The notes below the pieces were generated by a model, which had not been told where the DNA came from, searched no databases, and saw only the letters and a list, made by a program, of their open reading frames with translations. A DNA stretch of 64,000 nt, taken from positions 1-64,000 of the forward strand of contig CALRQT020000006.1 in assembly GCA_943370385.1 (NCBI GenBank), written 5' to 3'. The position numbers were made by a program, and so were the translations under genes. Below, one piece after another: positions 8,549 to 17,444 of the stretch (its first letter is position 1; the number at the start of each line of letters is the position of its first letter). This DNA is from BAIKAL-G1 sp943370385 (GTDB lineage: Bacteria; Cyanobacteriota; Cyanobacteriia; PCC-6307; Cyanobiaceae).

Positions 8549-10180
8549 ATGGCCAAATTCGTCTTCGTGACCGGCGGCGTGGTGTCCAGCATCGGCAAGG
8601 GGATCGTGGCGGCAAGCCTGGGGCGGTTGCTCAAGTCCCGGGGCTACAGCGTGTCGATCCTCAAGCTCGACCCCTACCTCAACGTTGATCCGGGCACGAT
8701 GAGCCCCTATCAGCACGGCGAGGTGTTTGTTACCGAGGATGGCGCCGAAACCGACCTCGACCTCGGCCACTACGAGCGCTTCACCGACACGGCCATGTCG
8801 CGCCTGAACAGCGTGACCACGGGCTCGATCTATCAATCGGTGATCAATAAGGAACGGCGCGGTGACTACAACGGTGGCACCGTGCAGGTGATCCCCCATA
8901 TCACCGGTGAGATCCGCGAACGCATCAAGCGGGTGGCCGCCAATAGCGGCGCCGATGTGGTGATTACCGAGATCGGCGGCACAGTGGGTGATATCGAATC
9001 CCTGCCGTTTCTCGAGGCGATTCGCGAATTCCGCGGCGATGTCGGCCGCAACGACCTGGCCTATGTGCACGTAACCCTGCTGCCCTTCATTGGCACCTCG
9101 GGCGAACTCAAGACCAAGCCCACCCAGCATTCTGTCAAGGAGCTGCGCTCGATCGGCATCCAGCCCGATGTGCTGGTCTGCCGCAGTGATCGGCCGATCA
9201 GCGAAGACCTCAAGGCCAAGATCGGTGGCTTCTGCGGCGTGGCCACCAAGGCGGTGATCCAGGCCCTCGATGCCGACAGCATCTATGCGGTGCCGATTGC
9301 CATGGAGAGCGAAGGCCTTAGCCGCCAGGTGCTCGAGGTGTTGGGCCTGGAGGATCGCGACAGCGACATGGCCCGCTGGGCCGAACTGGTGCACAAGCTG
9401 CGCAACCCCGGCCGGGCCGTGAAGGTGGCCCTGGTTGGCAAGTACGTGCAGCTCAATGATGCCTACCTCTCGGTGGTGGAGGCCCTGCGCCATGCCTGCA
9501 TCGACCGGGATGCCTGCCTGGATCTCCATTGGGTGAGCGCCGAAAAAATCGAAAGCCAAGGGGCGGAGGCCCTGCTGCAGGGCATGGATGCGGTGGTGGT
9601 GCCGGGGGGCTTCGGCAACCGCGGCGTCGATGGCAAGGTGGCGGCGATCCGCTGGGCCCGGGAGCAGCAGGTGCCATTCCTGGGCCTGTGCCTGGGCATG
9701 CAGTGCGCCGTGATCGAGTGGGCCCGTAACCAGGCCGGCCTGGTGGGCGCCACCAGCGCCGAGCTCGATCCCCACACCCCCCACCCGGTGATCAACCTGC
9801 TGCCCGAGCAACAGGATGTGGTCGACCTGGGCGGCACCATGCGCCTGGGGGTGTATCCCTGCCGCCTGGCGGCCGGCACCCTGGGCCAGGAGCTCTACGG
9901 CGAGGAGGTGGTCTACGAACGCCACCGTCACCGCTATGAGTTCAACAACGCTTACCGCACGGCCTTTGTGGAAGCGGGCTATCAGATCAGCGGCACCTCC
10001 CCCGATGGCCGGCTGGTGGAACTGATTGAGCTCAAGGGCCATCCCTTCTTCACCGCCTGCCAGTTCCACCCCGAATTCCTCTCGCGCCCCGGCCGGCCCC
10101 ACCCCCTGTTCCGGGGCCTGATCGAGGCGGCCCAGCAGCGGCTGCCGGCCCGGTCCGAGGAGCAGCTGTTGGCGGCCTGA
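8549..10180 (+). CDS. pyrG: CTP synthase (glutamine-hydrolysing)
   Basis: Converts UTP to CTP using ATP and glutamine. The 543 residues match the usual length. The N-terminal amidoligase starts with VTGGVVSSIGKGI and includes KLDPYLNVDPGTMSPYQHGE. The C-terminal class I glutamine amidotransferase has the nucleophile in FLGLCLGMQCAVIEWARN, a VPGGFGNRG segment, RHRHRYEFNN and the catalytic FHPEF. The start ATG at 8549 puts the conserved N terminus at residue 2. It is followed after three bases by queE, so the two are probably cotranscribed. Confidence 0.98.
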   Translation: MAKFVFVTGGVVSSIGKGIVAASLGRLLKSRGYSVSILKLDPYLNVDPGTMSPYQHGEVFVTEDGAETDLDLGHYERFTDTAMSRLNSVTTGSIYQSVINKERRGDYNGGTVQVIPHITGEIRERIKRVAANSGADVVITEIGGTVGDIESLPFLEAIREFRGDVGRNDLAYVHVTLLPFIGTSGELKTKPTQHSVKELRSIGIQPDVLVCRSDRPISEDLKAKIGGFCGVATKAVIQALDADSIYAVPIAMESEGLSRQVLEVLGLEDRDSDMARWAELVHKLRNPGRAVKVALVGKYVQLNDAYLSVVEALRHACIDRDACLDLHWVSAEKIESQGAEALLQGMDAVVVPGGFGNRGVDGKVAAIRWAREQQVPFLGLCLGMQCAVIEWARNQAGLVGATSAELDPHTPHPVINLLPEQQDVVDLGGTMRLGVYPCRLAAGTLGQELYGEEVVYERHRHRYEFNNAYRTAFVEAGYQISGTSPDGRLVELIELKGHPFFTACQFHPEFLSRPGRPHPLFRGLIEAAQQRLPARSEEQLLAA

Positions 10181-10183
10181 GCC

Positions 10184-10852
10184 GTGGTGATCGACCCATC
10201 CGGCCCCTGCCTGCCGGTGGTGGAAACCTTCCACTCCCTCCAGGGGGAGGGGGCCCATGTCGGCCGCAGTGCCTTCTTCATCCGTCTAGCCGGCTGCTCG
10301 GTGGGCTGCCCCTGGTGTGACACCAAGCACTCCTGGCCTGCCCAGAGCCATCCCCAGCGCCTGCTCAGCGAGCTTGTGGCTGAGGTTCGCCGGGCAGCCA
10401 CCGCCGGAGCCGGCTTTGTGGTGATCACCGGTGGGGAACCGCTCGAACACGACCTGGGGCCCCTCTGCGCCGCCCTGGACGCCGCCGGCCTGCCCCTGCA
10501 CCTGGAAACCAGCGGCGTCAACGCCCTGGGCGGTCGTTTCGACTGGATCACCCTCTCCCCCAAGCCCCATCGGCCGCCCACAGTTGAGCTGTTGGCCCGC
10601 TGCGATGAGCTCAAGGTGGTGGTGCACGGCCCTGCCGATCTGGACTTCGCCCTGGCCATGGCTGCCGTTGCCACCGCCCGGCCTGTGAGGGCCCCGTCTG
10701 CCGGCATGTCGGGCCCATCCCCTGGCCCCCTGTTACTGCTGCAACCCGGCTACGACTGCCCCGAGGGCCAGCAGCTTGCGGTCGCCTTTGTGCAGGCCCG
10801 GCCCGATTGGCGCCTCAGCTTGCAGACCCATAAATGGCTGGGCGTGCGCTGA
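10184..10852 (+). CDS. queE: 7-carboxy-7-deazaguanine synthase (radical SAM)
   Basis: Forms the 7-deazaguanine ring of queuosine precursors from carboxytetrahydropterin. The 222-residue protein carries the radical-SAM triad as C38-x3-C42-x2-C45 in GCSVGCPWCDT, the QueE N-terminal signature VVETFHSLQGEGAHVGRSAFFIRLAG, and ITGGEPLEH for SAM binding. The C terminus FVQARPDWRLSLQTHKWLGVR is typical, split here only by context. Translation probably starts at GTG 10184, three bases after the pyrG stop. queC follows after about 130 bases, so two consecutive enzymes of the pathway are adjacent. Confidence 0.93.
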   Translation: MVIDPSGPCLPVVETFHSLQGEGAHVGRSAFFIRLAGCSVGCPWCDTKHSWPAQSHPQRLLSELVAEVRRAATAGAGFVVITGGEPLEHDLGPLCAALDAAGLPLHLETSGVNALGGRFDWITLSPKPHRPPTVELLARCDELKVVVHGPADLDFALAMAAVATARPVRAPSAGMSGPSPGPLLLLQPGYDCPEGQQLAVAFVQARPDWRLSLQTHKWLGVR

Positions 10853-10985
10853 GCGGGCTTGGGGGCGGGCCAGCCGCCCTACCTAGCCCGGTGCAAGCGG
10901 GTGCTGGGGCCCTGGTTGCGGCGCTTTGCGGCGCCATCATGGGGAAGGCCAGCCCTGGCTCCGGCTTCCCTGTTATGTCCTGTCC

Positions 10986-11684
10986 TTGAGCACCCCCACC
11001 ACCATCGCCCTGCTCTCCGGCGGGCTTGATTCGGCCACGGCGGCGGCCCTGGCGGTGGAGGCGGGCCATCGGGTCATCGGCCTCTCCTTCGACTACGGCC
11101 AGCGCCATCGCCGCGAACTGGTGGCAGCCGATCGGTTGGCTGGGGAGCTGGGTCTGGCCGAACACCACACAATTGCCGTCAACCTGGCGGCCTGGGGCGG
11201 CTCGTCGCTTACCGATGCCGCCATCGCCCTGCCCAGCGAGGGGGTGGAGGCCGGGGTGATTCCGTCCACCTACGTGCCGGGCCGCAACACCGTGTTCATC
11301 GCCCTGGGCCTGAGCCTGGCTGAGGCCCGCGGCGCCGAGCGGTTGGTGCTGGGGGTGAATGCGGTGGATTACTCCGGCTACCCCGATTGCCGGCCCGATT
11401 ATCTGGAGGCCTTCCAGACCCTGGCCGCTCTGGCCAGCAAGGCCGGCCGGGAAGGCCGGGGCGCCCAGCTCTGGGCCCCCCTGGTGGAGTGGCAGAAGAC
11501 CCGCATCGTGGCCGAGGCCCTGCGGCTGGGGGTGCCGATCGCCGAAACCTGGAGTTGCTACAGCGGCGGCAGCGAGCCCTGCGGTGTTTGCGACAGCTGC
11601 CGCATTCGCGATGCCGCCCTGATTGAGGCGGGCCATCCGGAGCTGGCCACCCCCTTGGGCCGCCAGGGCCGCCACCAGGGCTGA
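10986..11684 (+). CDS. queC: 7-cyano-7-deazaguanine synthase
   Basis: ATP-dependent conversion of 7-carboxy-7-deazaguanine to preQ0. The PP-loop motif LSGGLDSATAA lies at the very N terminus, followed by SFDYGQRHRREL, STYVPGRNTVF and VNAVDYSGYPDCRPDY. The C-terminal zinc site is C-x7-C-x2-C-x2-C (SCYSGG..PCGVCDSC). I chose TTG at 10986 (reads LSTPTTIALLSGG) because QueC proteins start a few residues before the P-loop. A TTG at 10926 would add 20 non-conserved residues. The stop overlaps the pabB start by one base (TGATG), implying translational coupling. Confidence 0.93.
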   Translation: MSTPTTIALLSGGLDSATAAALAVEAGHRVIGLSFDYGQRHRRELVAADRLAGELGLAEHHTIAVNLAAWGGSSLTDAAIALPSEGVEAGVIPSTYVPGRNTVFIALGLSLAEARGAERLVLGVNAVDYSGYPDCRPDYLEAFQTLAALASKAGREGRGAQLWAPLVEWQKTRIVAEALRLGVPIAETWSCYSGGSEPCGVCDSCRIRDAALIEAGHPELATPLGRQGRHQG

Positions 11685-12988
11685 TGGGGCGCCTGGAGCT
11701 GCCCTGGCGGGATCCCTGGCCGCTGGCCTGGGCCCTGGCCGAATGCTTCGGCCGGGAAGGGTTGGTGTGGCTCGATGGGGACGGCACGGACCTGGGCCGC
11801 TGGAGTGTGCTCGGGGTGGCGCCGCGGGAGCTGGTGGAGTGCCGCGATCAGGACCCCTTTGGGGCCTTGGCGGCCCTGGCGGCGGGCGGCGGCCACTGGA
11901 TGGGCTGGTTGGCCTACGGGGCCGGTGCCTGGGTGGAACCGGGCGACCATTGGCGCCAGAGCGACATGGCCGTGCTCTGGGCGGCCCGCCATGACCCGGT
12001 GCTGCGGTTCGATCAGCAAGAGCAACGGCTCTGGCTGGAGGGCAGTGACAGCACCCTGTTCAACGAGCTTGCGGCCGTGATCGAAGCCCTACCGAGCCAG
12101 GCACCCCCCGAACCCGCCGGTATCGCCGTGGCGGCCTGGCACTGGCACACCAGCCCCGCCCGCTTCGCCGAGCAGGTGGACCTGGTGCGCGCGTTGATCG
12201 CCAGGGGCGACCTGTTTCAGGCCAACCTCAGTGCTTGCTGTGAGCAGGTTTTGGCGGCCCCCGCCGATCCCCTGGCCCTCTATGGCCAGTTGCGCCGCCA
12301 CTGCCCGGCCCCTTTCTCCGGCCTGGCGATTGGCGGCCGCAGTGCCGCCAGCGTTGACGCCCTCGGCAGCCTGGAGGCGGTGCTGTCGGCCTCGCCGGAA
12401 CGGTTTCTTCAGGTTTCGGCCAGCGGCGCCGTCGAGACCCGGCCGATCAAGGGCACCCGCCCCCGCAGCAGCGATCCCCTGGCCGATGCCGATGCCGCTG
12501 CCGATTTGGTTACCCACCCCAAGGACCGGGCCGAGAACGTGATGATCGTCGACCTGATGCGCAATGACCTGGGCCGGGTCTGCCAGCCGGGCTCGATCCG
12601 GGTCGACCAGCTGGTGGGGCTGGAGAGTTACCGCCAGGTGCACCACCTCACCTCGGTGGTGCGCGGCCAGTTGCGGCCTGGCCTGGGCCTGGTGGACCTG
12701 CTGCGGGCCAGCTGGCCGGGGGGCTCGATCACGGGCGCCCCCAAGGTGCGCGCCTGCCAACGCTTGAGTGGGCTGGAGCCGGTGCCGCGGGGCCCCTACT
12801 GCGGGTCCCTGTTCCGCCTCGGCGCCGATGGCAGCTTCGATAGCAACATCCTGATCCGCAGCGTCATGGTCAAGGGCCAGCGGCTGCGGGTTCACGCCGG
12901 CTGCGGCATCGTGGCCGATTCCGATCCGGCCAGCGAAGCGGAGGAACTGGGCTGGAAACTGCAACCCCTGCTGGAGGCCCTGGCATGA
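11684..12988 (+). CDS. pabB: Aminodeoxychorismate synthase component I / chorismate-binding enzyme
   Basis: Adds ammonia (from a glutaminase partner such as PabA/TrpG) to chorismate for 4-aminobenzoate and folate. The product is 434 residues. The C-terminal chorismate-binding domain contains ETRPIKGTRPR, NVMIVDLMRNDLGRV, HLTSVVRGQL, SWPGGSITGAPK and YCGSLFRLGADGSFDSNILI, the usual catalytic set. The PIKGTRPR form and direct coupling to a class IV aminotransferase gene favour PabB over TrpE. There is no fused glutaminase domain, so PabA must come from elsewhere. It overlaps queC by one base and pabC by four bases (ATGA). Confidence 0.9.
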   Translation: MGRLELPWRDPWPLAWALAECFGREGLVWLDGDGTDLGRWSVLGVAPRELVECRDQDPFGALAALAAGGGHWMGWLAYGAGAWVEPGDHWRQSDMAVLWAARHDPVLRFDQQEQRLWLEGSDSTLFNELAAVIEALPSQAPPEPAGIAVAAWHWHTSPARFAEQVDLVRALIARGDLFQANLSACCEQVLAAPADPLALYGQLRRHCPAPFSGLAIGGRSAASVDALGSLEAVLSASPERFLQVSASGAVETRPIKGTRPRSSDPLADADAAADLVTHPKDRAENVMIVDLMRNDLGRVCQPGSIRVDQLVGLESYRQVHHLTSVVRGQLRPGLGLVDLLRASWPGGSITGAPKVRACQRLSGLEPVPRGPYCGSLFRLGADGSFDSNILIRSVMVKGQRLRVHAGCGIVADSDPASEAEELGWKLQPLLEALA

Positions 12989-14055
12989 AGGGCGGTTCAG
13001 GAAGCCCAGACGGCCAGGACCTGCCAAAGGGCCCAGCGATGCCAGCAGGTGCAGCCACCTCGGGGGACCTTGACCCCAGCCCTGCTTCGGTTGGCGCGCC
13101 CCTGGCCCAGCCGATCGCCTGGATTGGCGATCCCAGCCAGCCGGCGGAGCGGGGCCAGTGGGGCCGGCCGAACCAGTTGGGCCTGCCCCTTGATGATCGC
13201 GGCCTGACCCTGGCCGATGGCCTGTTTGAAACGGTGCTCGTGGAGCAGGGGCAACCCCGGCTGCTGGACGCCCATCTCGAGCGTTGGCGCCGCTCAGCCG
13301 CCCTCCTGGGCATGGAACCTCCCCCCAACCGCCAAGGTCTCGAGCCCCTGATTGCGGCGGCCTTGGCGCGTTCCCAGGCTGGGGGCAGGCCCTTGGACGG
13401 TGCCTTGCGCCTGAACTGGAGCCGGGGTTCTGCCCCAGGCCGGGGCATTGATCTGCCCGCCGAGGGCGAGCCGCCCCTGCCGCACCGCTTCTGGTTGCAG
13501 TTCACGCCGCTGCAGCCCAGCTTCCGGCCAGTCACGGTGTGGATCAGCCAGCTGGAACGGCGCCAGGGCACCAGCCTCTTGAGCCAGTGCAAAACCTTTG
13601 CCTATGGCCAGGCGATCCAGGCCCGGCGCGAGGCCCGCAGCGCCGGAGCCGAGGAGGCCCTGCTGCTGGGCACGGGTGGGGAACTCTGCTGTGGCGCCAC
13701 GGCCAACCTCTTGGTGTGCACGGGAGGCACCTGGCTGACACCGCCCTTGGCCAGTGGCTGCCTGCCGGGGGTGATGCGGGGCCGGGCCCTGGAGCTCGGT
13801 CTGGTGCGGGAAGCAACGCTCGATCCTGGGCTCCTGCTCCGGCCAATCAACGACCCCATCAAGGACCCAACCAACGACTCCATTAACGATCCAACCAAGA
13901 CTTCAGTCAGCGCGGCCCTGTTGCTCAACAGCCTGGGCTGTCGGCCGATTCGGGCTGTGAATGGCCAGGCCGTGGGAGCAGCCGGCCAGCCGGCTGGCGA
14001 CCCTGGCTGGGCCAGCGCCCTTGCGGAATCGTTCTGGCGCAGCCTGCTGGCCTAG
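12985..14055 (+). CDS. pabC: Aminodeoxychorismate lyase-like class IV aminotransferase
   Basis: A PLP-dependent class IV enzyme, most likely cleaving aminodeoxychorismate to 4-aminobenzoate and pyruvate given its coupling to pabB. Signatures are DDRGLTLADGLFETVLVEQG, the PLP lysine in LLSQCKTFAYGQAIQARREA, EEALLLGTGGELCCGATANL and LASGCLPGVMRG. The 356 residues are longer than a typical PabC (about 270-290). The excess is a non-conserved N-terminal extension of about 45 residues and a low-complexity tract around residues 289-304. A branched-chain aminotransferase activity is the alternative. The ATG overlaps the pabB stop. Confidence 0.85.
   Translation: MKGGSGSPDGQDLPKGPAMPAGAATSGDLDPSPASVGAPLAQPIAWIGDPSQPAERGQWGRPNQLGLPLDDRGLTLADGLFETVLVEQGQPRLLDAHLERWRRSAALLGMEPPPNRQGLEPLIAAALARSQAGGRPLDGALRLNWSRGSAPGRGIDLPAEGEPPLPHRFWLQFTPLQPSFRPVTVWISQLERRQGTSLLSQCKTFAYGQAIQARREARSAGAEEALLLGTGGELCCGATANLLVCTGGTWLTPPLASGCLPGVMRGRALELGLVREATLDPGLLLRPINDPIKDPTNDSINDPTKTSVSAALLLNSLGCRPIRAVNGQAVGAAGQPAGDPGWASALAESFWRSLLA
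13849..13896 (+). repeat. Four 12-bp in-frame repeats inside pabC
   Basis: Four consecutive 12-base units (consensus AACGAYCCAAYC) encode NDPI, KDPT, NDSI and NDPT within the C-terminal part of the class IV aminotransferase. The unit length is a multiple of three, so copy number changes keep the frame. It lies where homologues normally have a short loop. Confidence 0.75.
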
Positions 14056-14154
14056 GCCTGGGCTCGCCTAGCCCCCTCGCCTAGCCCCGGCGCTAAGTGG
14101 GCATCAGCCTTGCCGCCCGCTCGATAGGTTGGATTGTCTCTGGGAAGAACTGGG

Positions 14155-14679
14155 ATGGGGAGCCAAGTCAGCGGCAAGCGAGGCCTCCCCCGCCTTCCCA
14201 TCGGGATGGGGCGCGGCCTGGGCCTAGTGGGCCTGATGGCCCTCACGGGCTGTGGCTGGTTCACAAGGGAGCAGCCCCAGTCCAGCGCCAAGCCCGGCGA
14301 TCTGCTGGTTCAAGTGGGTGAGCAGCGGGTGGTGCTGGTCGAGCCCTTCCGCGGCGGAGAACCCAATGGCCTGTTTGATGGCGTTGTCAAGATCAGCGGC
14401 GGCGGCCAGCCGGAGCAATTGCTTGAGGTGAACGCGATTTGCAGCATTCCCGATGAGCCGAAGTGGCCCAAGTACGACAACCTTTACGGCACTTCAGTTC
14501 GTAATGCAGCTTCTGCAGAAGGGCGCAAGGGCGATACGAGCTGGCAGGTTCTCTTTTATTTCGACGGACGTAAAGAGGTGAAAATGGGCAAAGATCCAGG
14601 CGCCTGGCTTGGACGTTTGCATGACAACCTATGCCGGCATGGCGATTTTGATGATCGCAAGATCGCCAAAAAATCTTAA
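14155..14679 (+). CDS. Putative lipoprotein of unknown function
   Basis: A 174-residue protein with a basic N terminus, a hydrophobic stretch (GLGLVGLMAL) and a lipobox L30-T-G-C33, so probably a lipid-anchored envelope protein. The mature part is polar: GDLLVQVGEQRVVLVEPFRGGEPNG, later YFDGRKEVKMGKDPGAW and LHDNLCRHGDF. I recognise no family. I chose ATG at 14155 with GGAAG nine bases upstream; ATG at 14206 would leave a shorter but still workable signal peptide. The 3' end is less GC-rich than its neighbours. It is convergent with urtE. Confidence 0.65.
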   Translation: MGSQVSGKRGLPRLPIGMGRGLGLVGLMALTGCGWFTREQPQSSAKPGDLLVQVGEQRVVLVEPFRGGEPNGLFDGVVKISGGGQPEQLLEVNAICSIPDEPKWPKYDNLYGTSVRNAASAEGRKGDTSWQVLFYFDGRKEVKMGKDPGAWLGRLHDNLCRHGDFDDRKIAKKS

Positions 14680-14752
14680 TGCTTTTCTGGCTTCATTTGT
14701 GCCTGGTCCAAGCCAGCCCAGTAACCTGGGCCAGCCTGAATCTCAGCGCTCC

Positions 14753-15523
14753 TTAAACACTCAAGAAGCGATCCACAACCTCCTTGCTGAGCTCACCGGT
14801 GGGGCCGCTGGCCACCACGCCTCCCTTTTGCATCGCGTAGTACCAGTCGGCCTGGCGCACGAAGTGGAGGTGTTGCTCCACCAGCAGCACGCTGATGCCC
14901 GTGGTTTCGATGATGCGGCGCACGGCCCGCTCGATGTCCAACACCACCGAGGGCTGGATGCCTTCTGTGGGTTCATCCAGCAGCAAGAGCCTGGGTTTAC
15001 CGAGCAGGGCCCGGGCGATCGCCAGTTGCTGTTGCTGGCCGCCGGAGAGGTCGCCGCCGCGGCGGTTGAGAAACTTCTCCAGGATCGGAAACAGGTCGAA
15101 CACCAGCGGATCGATGTGGCGGGTCTTGCCTAGGCCGCCGGGCAGGGCTTCGAGACCGAGCAGCAGGTTTTCGCGCACCGTCAGTTGGGGAATGATTTCC
15201 CGGCCCTGGGGCACGTAGCCGATGCCACTGCGGGCCCGCTGGTGGGGCGCCAGGGGCGAGAGCTCCCGCTCGTCTAATTGCACCGAGCCGCTGCGCTGGC
15301 GCAGCAGGCCGATCACGGTTTTGAGCAGGGTGGTTTTACCAACGCCATTGCGGCCGATCAGGCACACCATCTGGCCCGGGGCCACGCTCAGATCCACATC
15401 GCGCAGGATGTGACTCTCGCCGTAATAGACATTCAGCCCGCGCAATTGCAGCAGGTTGGACCCTGGGGTGGAGCCCGGGCCGCCCGCCTGGTTGTTGGTC
15501 TGTACCAGGTTCTGACTGGTCAT
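14753..15523 (-). CDS. urtE: Urea ABC transporter ATP-binding protein UrtE
   Basis: One of two LivF/LivG-type ATPases driving urea import across the inner membrane; 256 residues. Walker A is GRNGVGKTTL, the signature is DLSGGQQQQLAIARAL, Walker B is LLLLDEPTEGIQPS, and the H-loop is VLLVEQHLHFVRQ. The QLRGLNVYYGESHILRDVDL start and EGIQPSVV segment match UrtE. The start ATG overlaps the urtD stop by four bases, so UrtD and UrtE are translationally coupled. It is the last gene of the minus-strand urt operon. A weak hairpin (14716-14731) without a T-run lies beyond its stop. Confidence 0.95.
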   Translation of the reverse strand: MTSQNLVQTNNQAGGPGSTPGSNLLQLRGLNVYYGESHILRDVDLSVAPGQMVCLIGRNGVGKTTLLKTVIGLLRQRSGSVQLDERELSPLAPHQRARSGIGYVPQGREIIPQLTVRENLLLGLEALPGGLGKTRHIDPLVFDLFPILEKFLNRRGGDLSGGQQQQLAIARALLGKPRLLLLDEPTEGIQPSVVLDIERAVRRIIETTGISVLLVEQHLHFVRQADWYYAMQKGGVVASGPTGELSKEVVDRFLSV

Positions 15524-16269
15524 GGGGCCTCCTGGGTTTCGCTGCCGAGATACACCTCAATCACCCGTGGGTCGATCTGCACCTGCTCCATCGAGCCTTC
15601 ACAGAGCACGTGGCCCTCATGCAGCACCGTGACCGGCGCCTGCAGATCGCGGATGAAGTCCATGTCGTGCTCAATCACCAGCACGGTGTGGTCGCCGGCC
15701 AGTTGGCGCAACAATTCGCCGGTGCGCTCGGTTTCCTCATCGGTGAGGCCGGCTACCGGTTCATCCACTAGGAGCAACTCGGGATCCTGGGCCACCAACA
15801 TGGCGATCTCCAGCCACTGCTTTTGGCCGTGGGAGAGGCCGCCGGATTGTTGGGCTGCATGGGATTCCAGGCCGACAACTCCGAGCAGGTGTTGGACCCG
15901 ATCCCGTTGCTCGCTGCTCAGGGGACTGAACAGCAGATCCAAGGGGCTATGGGGACCGCGCACGGCCAGCTCCAGGTTGCGCCGGGGCGAGAGGTTTTGG
16001 TACACCCGCGGGGTCTGAAATTTGCGGCCGATGCCCAAGCGCGAGATGCGGTGTTCGCTCTGGCCCACCAACGACTTGCCCCGGAAAAACACATCCCCTT
16101 TGGTGGGTTTCACCTTGCCGGTGATCACATCGAGGAAGGTGGTCTTGCCGGCGCCGTTAGGACCGATCACGGCCCGCAATTCCCCGGGGGCGAGCTGGAG
16201 ATTGAGGTCATTGAGGGCCAGAAAGCCATCAAAACTGACGCTCACGCCCCGCAGTTCGAGCAGATTCAT
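15520..16269 (-). CDS. urtD: Urea ABC transporter ATP-binding protein UrtD
   Basis: LivG-type ATPase of the urea transporter, 249 residues. Walker A is GPNGAGKTTFLDVITG, the signature is GLSHGQKQWLEIAML (UrtD typically has SHGQKQWLEI rather than SGGQ), Walker B is LLLVDEPVAGLTDEE, and the H-loop is VLVIEHDMDFIRD. It overlaps urtC upstream and urtE downstream by four bases each. It pairs with UrtE to power the UrtB/UrtC channel. Confidence 0.96.
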   Translation of the reverse strand: MNLLELRGVSVSFDGFLALNDLNLQLAPGELRAVIGPNGAGKTTFLDVITGKVKPTKGDVFFRGKSLVGQSEHRISRLGIGRKFQTPRVYQNLSPRRNLELAVRGPHSPLDLLFSPLSSEQRDRVQHLLGVVGLESHAAQQSGGLSHGQKQWLEIAMLVAQDPELLLVDEPVAGLTDEETERTGELLRQLAGDHTVLVIEHDMDFIRDLQAPVTVLHEGHVLCEGSMEQVQIDPRVIEVYLGSETQEAP

Positions 16270-17441
16270 TGCGCACCTCCTTGGGAGCCTTGGGACTCAG
16301 AGCCTTGGGCCTCGAACTGGCTCTGTTCCGCCTGGACCTCGGGGTCGAGATCCAGGGCCGGATAGGTGAGCGAGCGCTGCGGTAAGCCCACCATGGCGAT
16401 TAGGCGGCCCGGGCCCCCTTGGCGCCACCAGCCCACCAGGCCATCGGGCAGGGCGGTCACCACCAGCAGGAACAGGCCCCCCTGGATGAACAGCCAGGTT
16501 TCTGGCAGCTGTTCGCTGATCAAGCTCTTGGCGAAATTGATCAGCAAGGCCCCCAGAATCGCCCCGATCAAGGTGCCTCGGCCGCCGACGGCGACCCAGA
16601 TCACCATCTCGATCGAAAAGGGCACCGCCATGAACTGGGGCGAGACAATGCCCGATTGCACCGTGTAAAGGGCGCCGCTAATGCCGGCCAGGCCGCCGGC
16701 CACGGCAAACACCACGGTTTTGTAGGCCGTGGGGTTGTAACCGGTGAAGCGCAGGCGCGGTTCATCGTCGCGGATCGCCACCAGGGCATCGCCGAAGCGA
16801 CCGGTGGTGAGCCAGCGGCAGAGGAACCAGGCGCCGATCACCAGCACCAGCGTGATCCAGAACAGGGTGCGCTGCATGCCATCGCTACCAACCAGGACCC
16901 CAAAAATTTGGGCCGTGTCGGTCTTGAGGCCATTGGTGCCGTTGATCAACTTCTGCTGGCCATTGAAGAAGTTAAAAAACACCAGCAGGGCCGCCTGGGT
17001 GAGGATCGAGAAGTAGACCCCCTTGATGCGGTTGCGGAACACCAGGTAGCCGAGCAGGCCTGCCACCAGGGCCGGAATCACCCAGATGGCGAAAAAGGTG
17101 AACACCGGTGAATTGAAAGGTTGCCAGAAGGCCGGCAGGCTCTTGACCCCATACAGGCCAAAGAACTCCGGCAACTGGCCCGGTTCCAGGCTGTCGAGCT
17201 GCAGATACATGCCAAGGGCATAGCCGCCGAGGGCAAAAAAGATGCCCTGGCCCAGGCTGAGCATGCCCGTGTAGCCCCAGATCAGATCAATGCCAAGGGC
17301 CACGATGCCCAGGGACAGGAAGCGGCCCAGCAGGTTGAGCCGGAAGGGGGGCAGCACCGCCGGTAGCACCAGGGCGGCCACCACGATCACCAGCCAGGGC
17401 AGGCTGCGGCGCAGGTTGCGGGAGGAGAAGACATCCGCCAT
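16266..17441 (-). CDS. urtC: Urea ABC transporter permease UrtC
   Basis: LivM-like integral membrane permease, 391 residues with about ten hydrophobic segments. Family landmarks are GIVALGIDLIWGYTGMLSLGQG, FFALGGYALGMYL, FRNRIKGVYFSILTQAALLV, NGTNGLK and WVAVGGRGTLIGAILGALLI. The C-terminal 45 residues are Gln/Glu/Ser-rich and hydrophilic (a cytosolic tail). Its start lies three bases after the urtB stop. Confidence 0.96.
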   Translation of the reverse strand: MADVFSSRNLRRSLPWLVIVVAALVLPAVLPPFRLNLLGRFLSLGIVALGIDLIWGYTGMLSLGQGIFFALGGYALGMYLQLDSLEPGQLPEFFGLYGVKSLPAFWQPFNSPVFTFFAIWVIPALVAGLLGYLVFRNRIKGVYFSILTQAALLVFFNFFNGQQKLINGTNGLKTDTAQIFGVLVGSDGMQRTLFWITLVLVIGAWFLCRWLTTGRFGDALVAIRDDEPRLRFTGYNPTAYKTVVFAVAGGLAGISGALYTVQSGIVSPQFMAVPFSIEMVIWVAVGGRGTLIGAILGALLINFAKSLISEQLPETWLFIQGGLFLLVVTALPDGLVGWWRQGGPGRLIAMVGLPQRSLTYPALDLDPEVQAEQSQFEAQGSESQGSQGGAQ

Positions 17442-17444
17442 CGA

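Noticed and set aside
8498..10258. Long open frame on the minus strand opposite pyrG (586 codons)
   Set aside because: The translation is His/Gln/Gly-rich with no family similarity and mirrors the codon-position GC bias of pyrG. The same holds for long frames opposite ureC (27793-29676), aspS (6551-7969) and the ATP-grasp gene (29926-30972).
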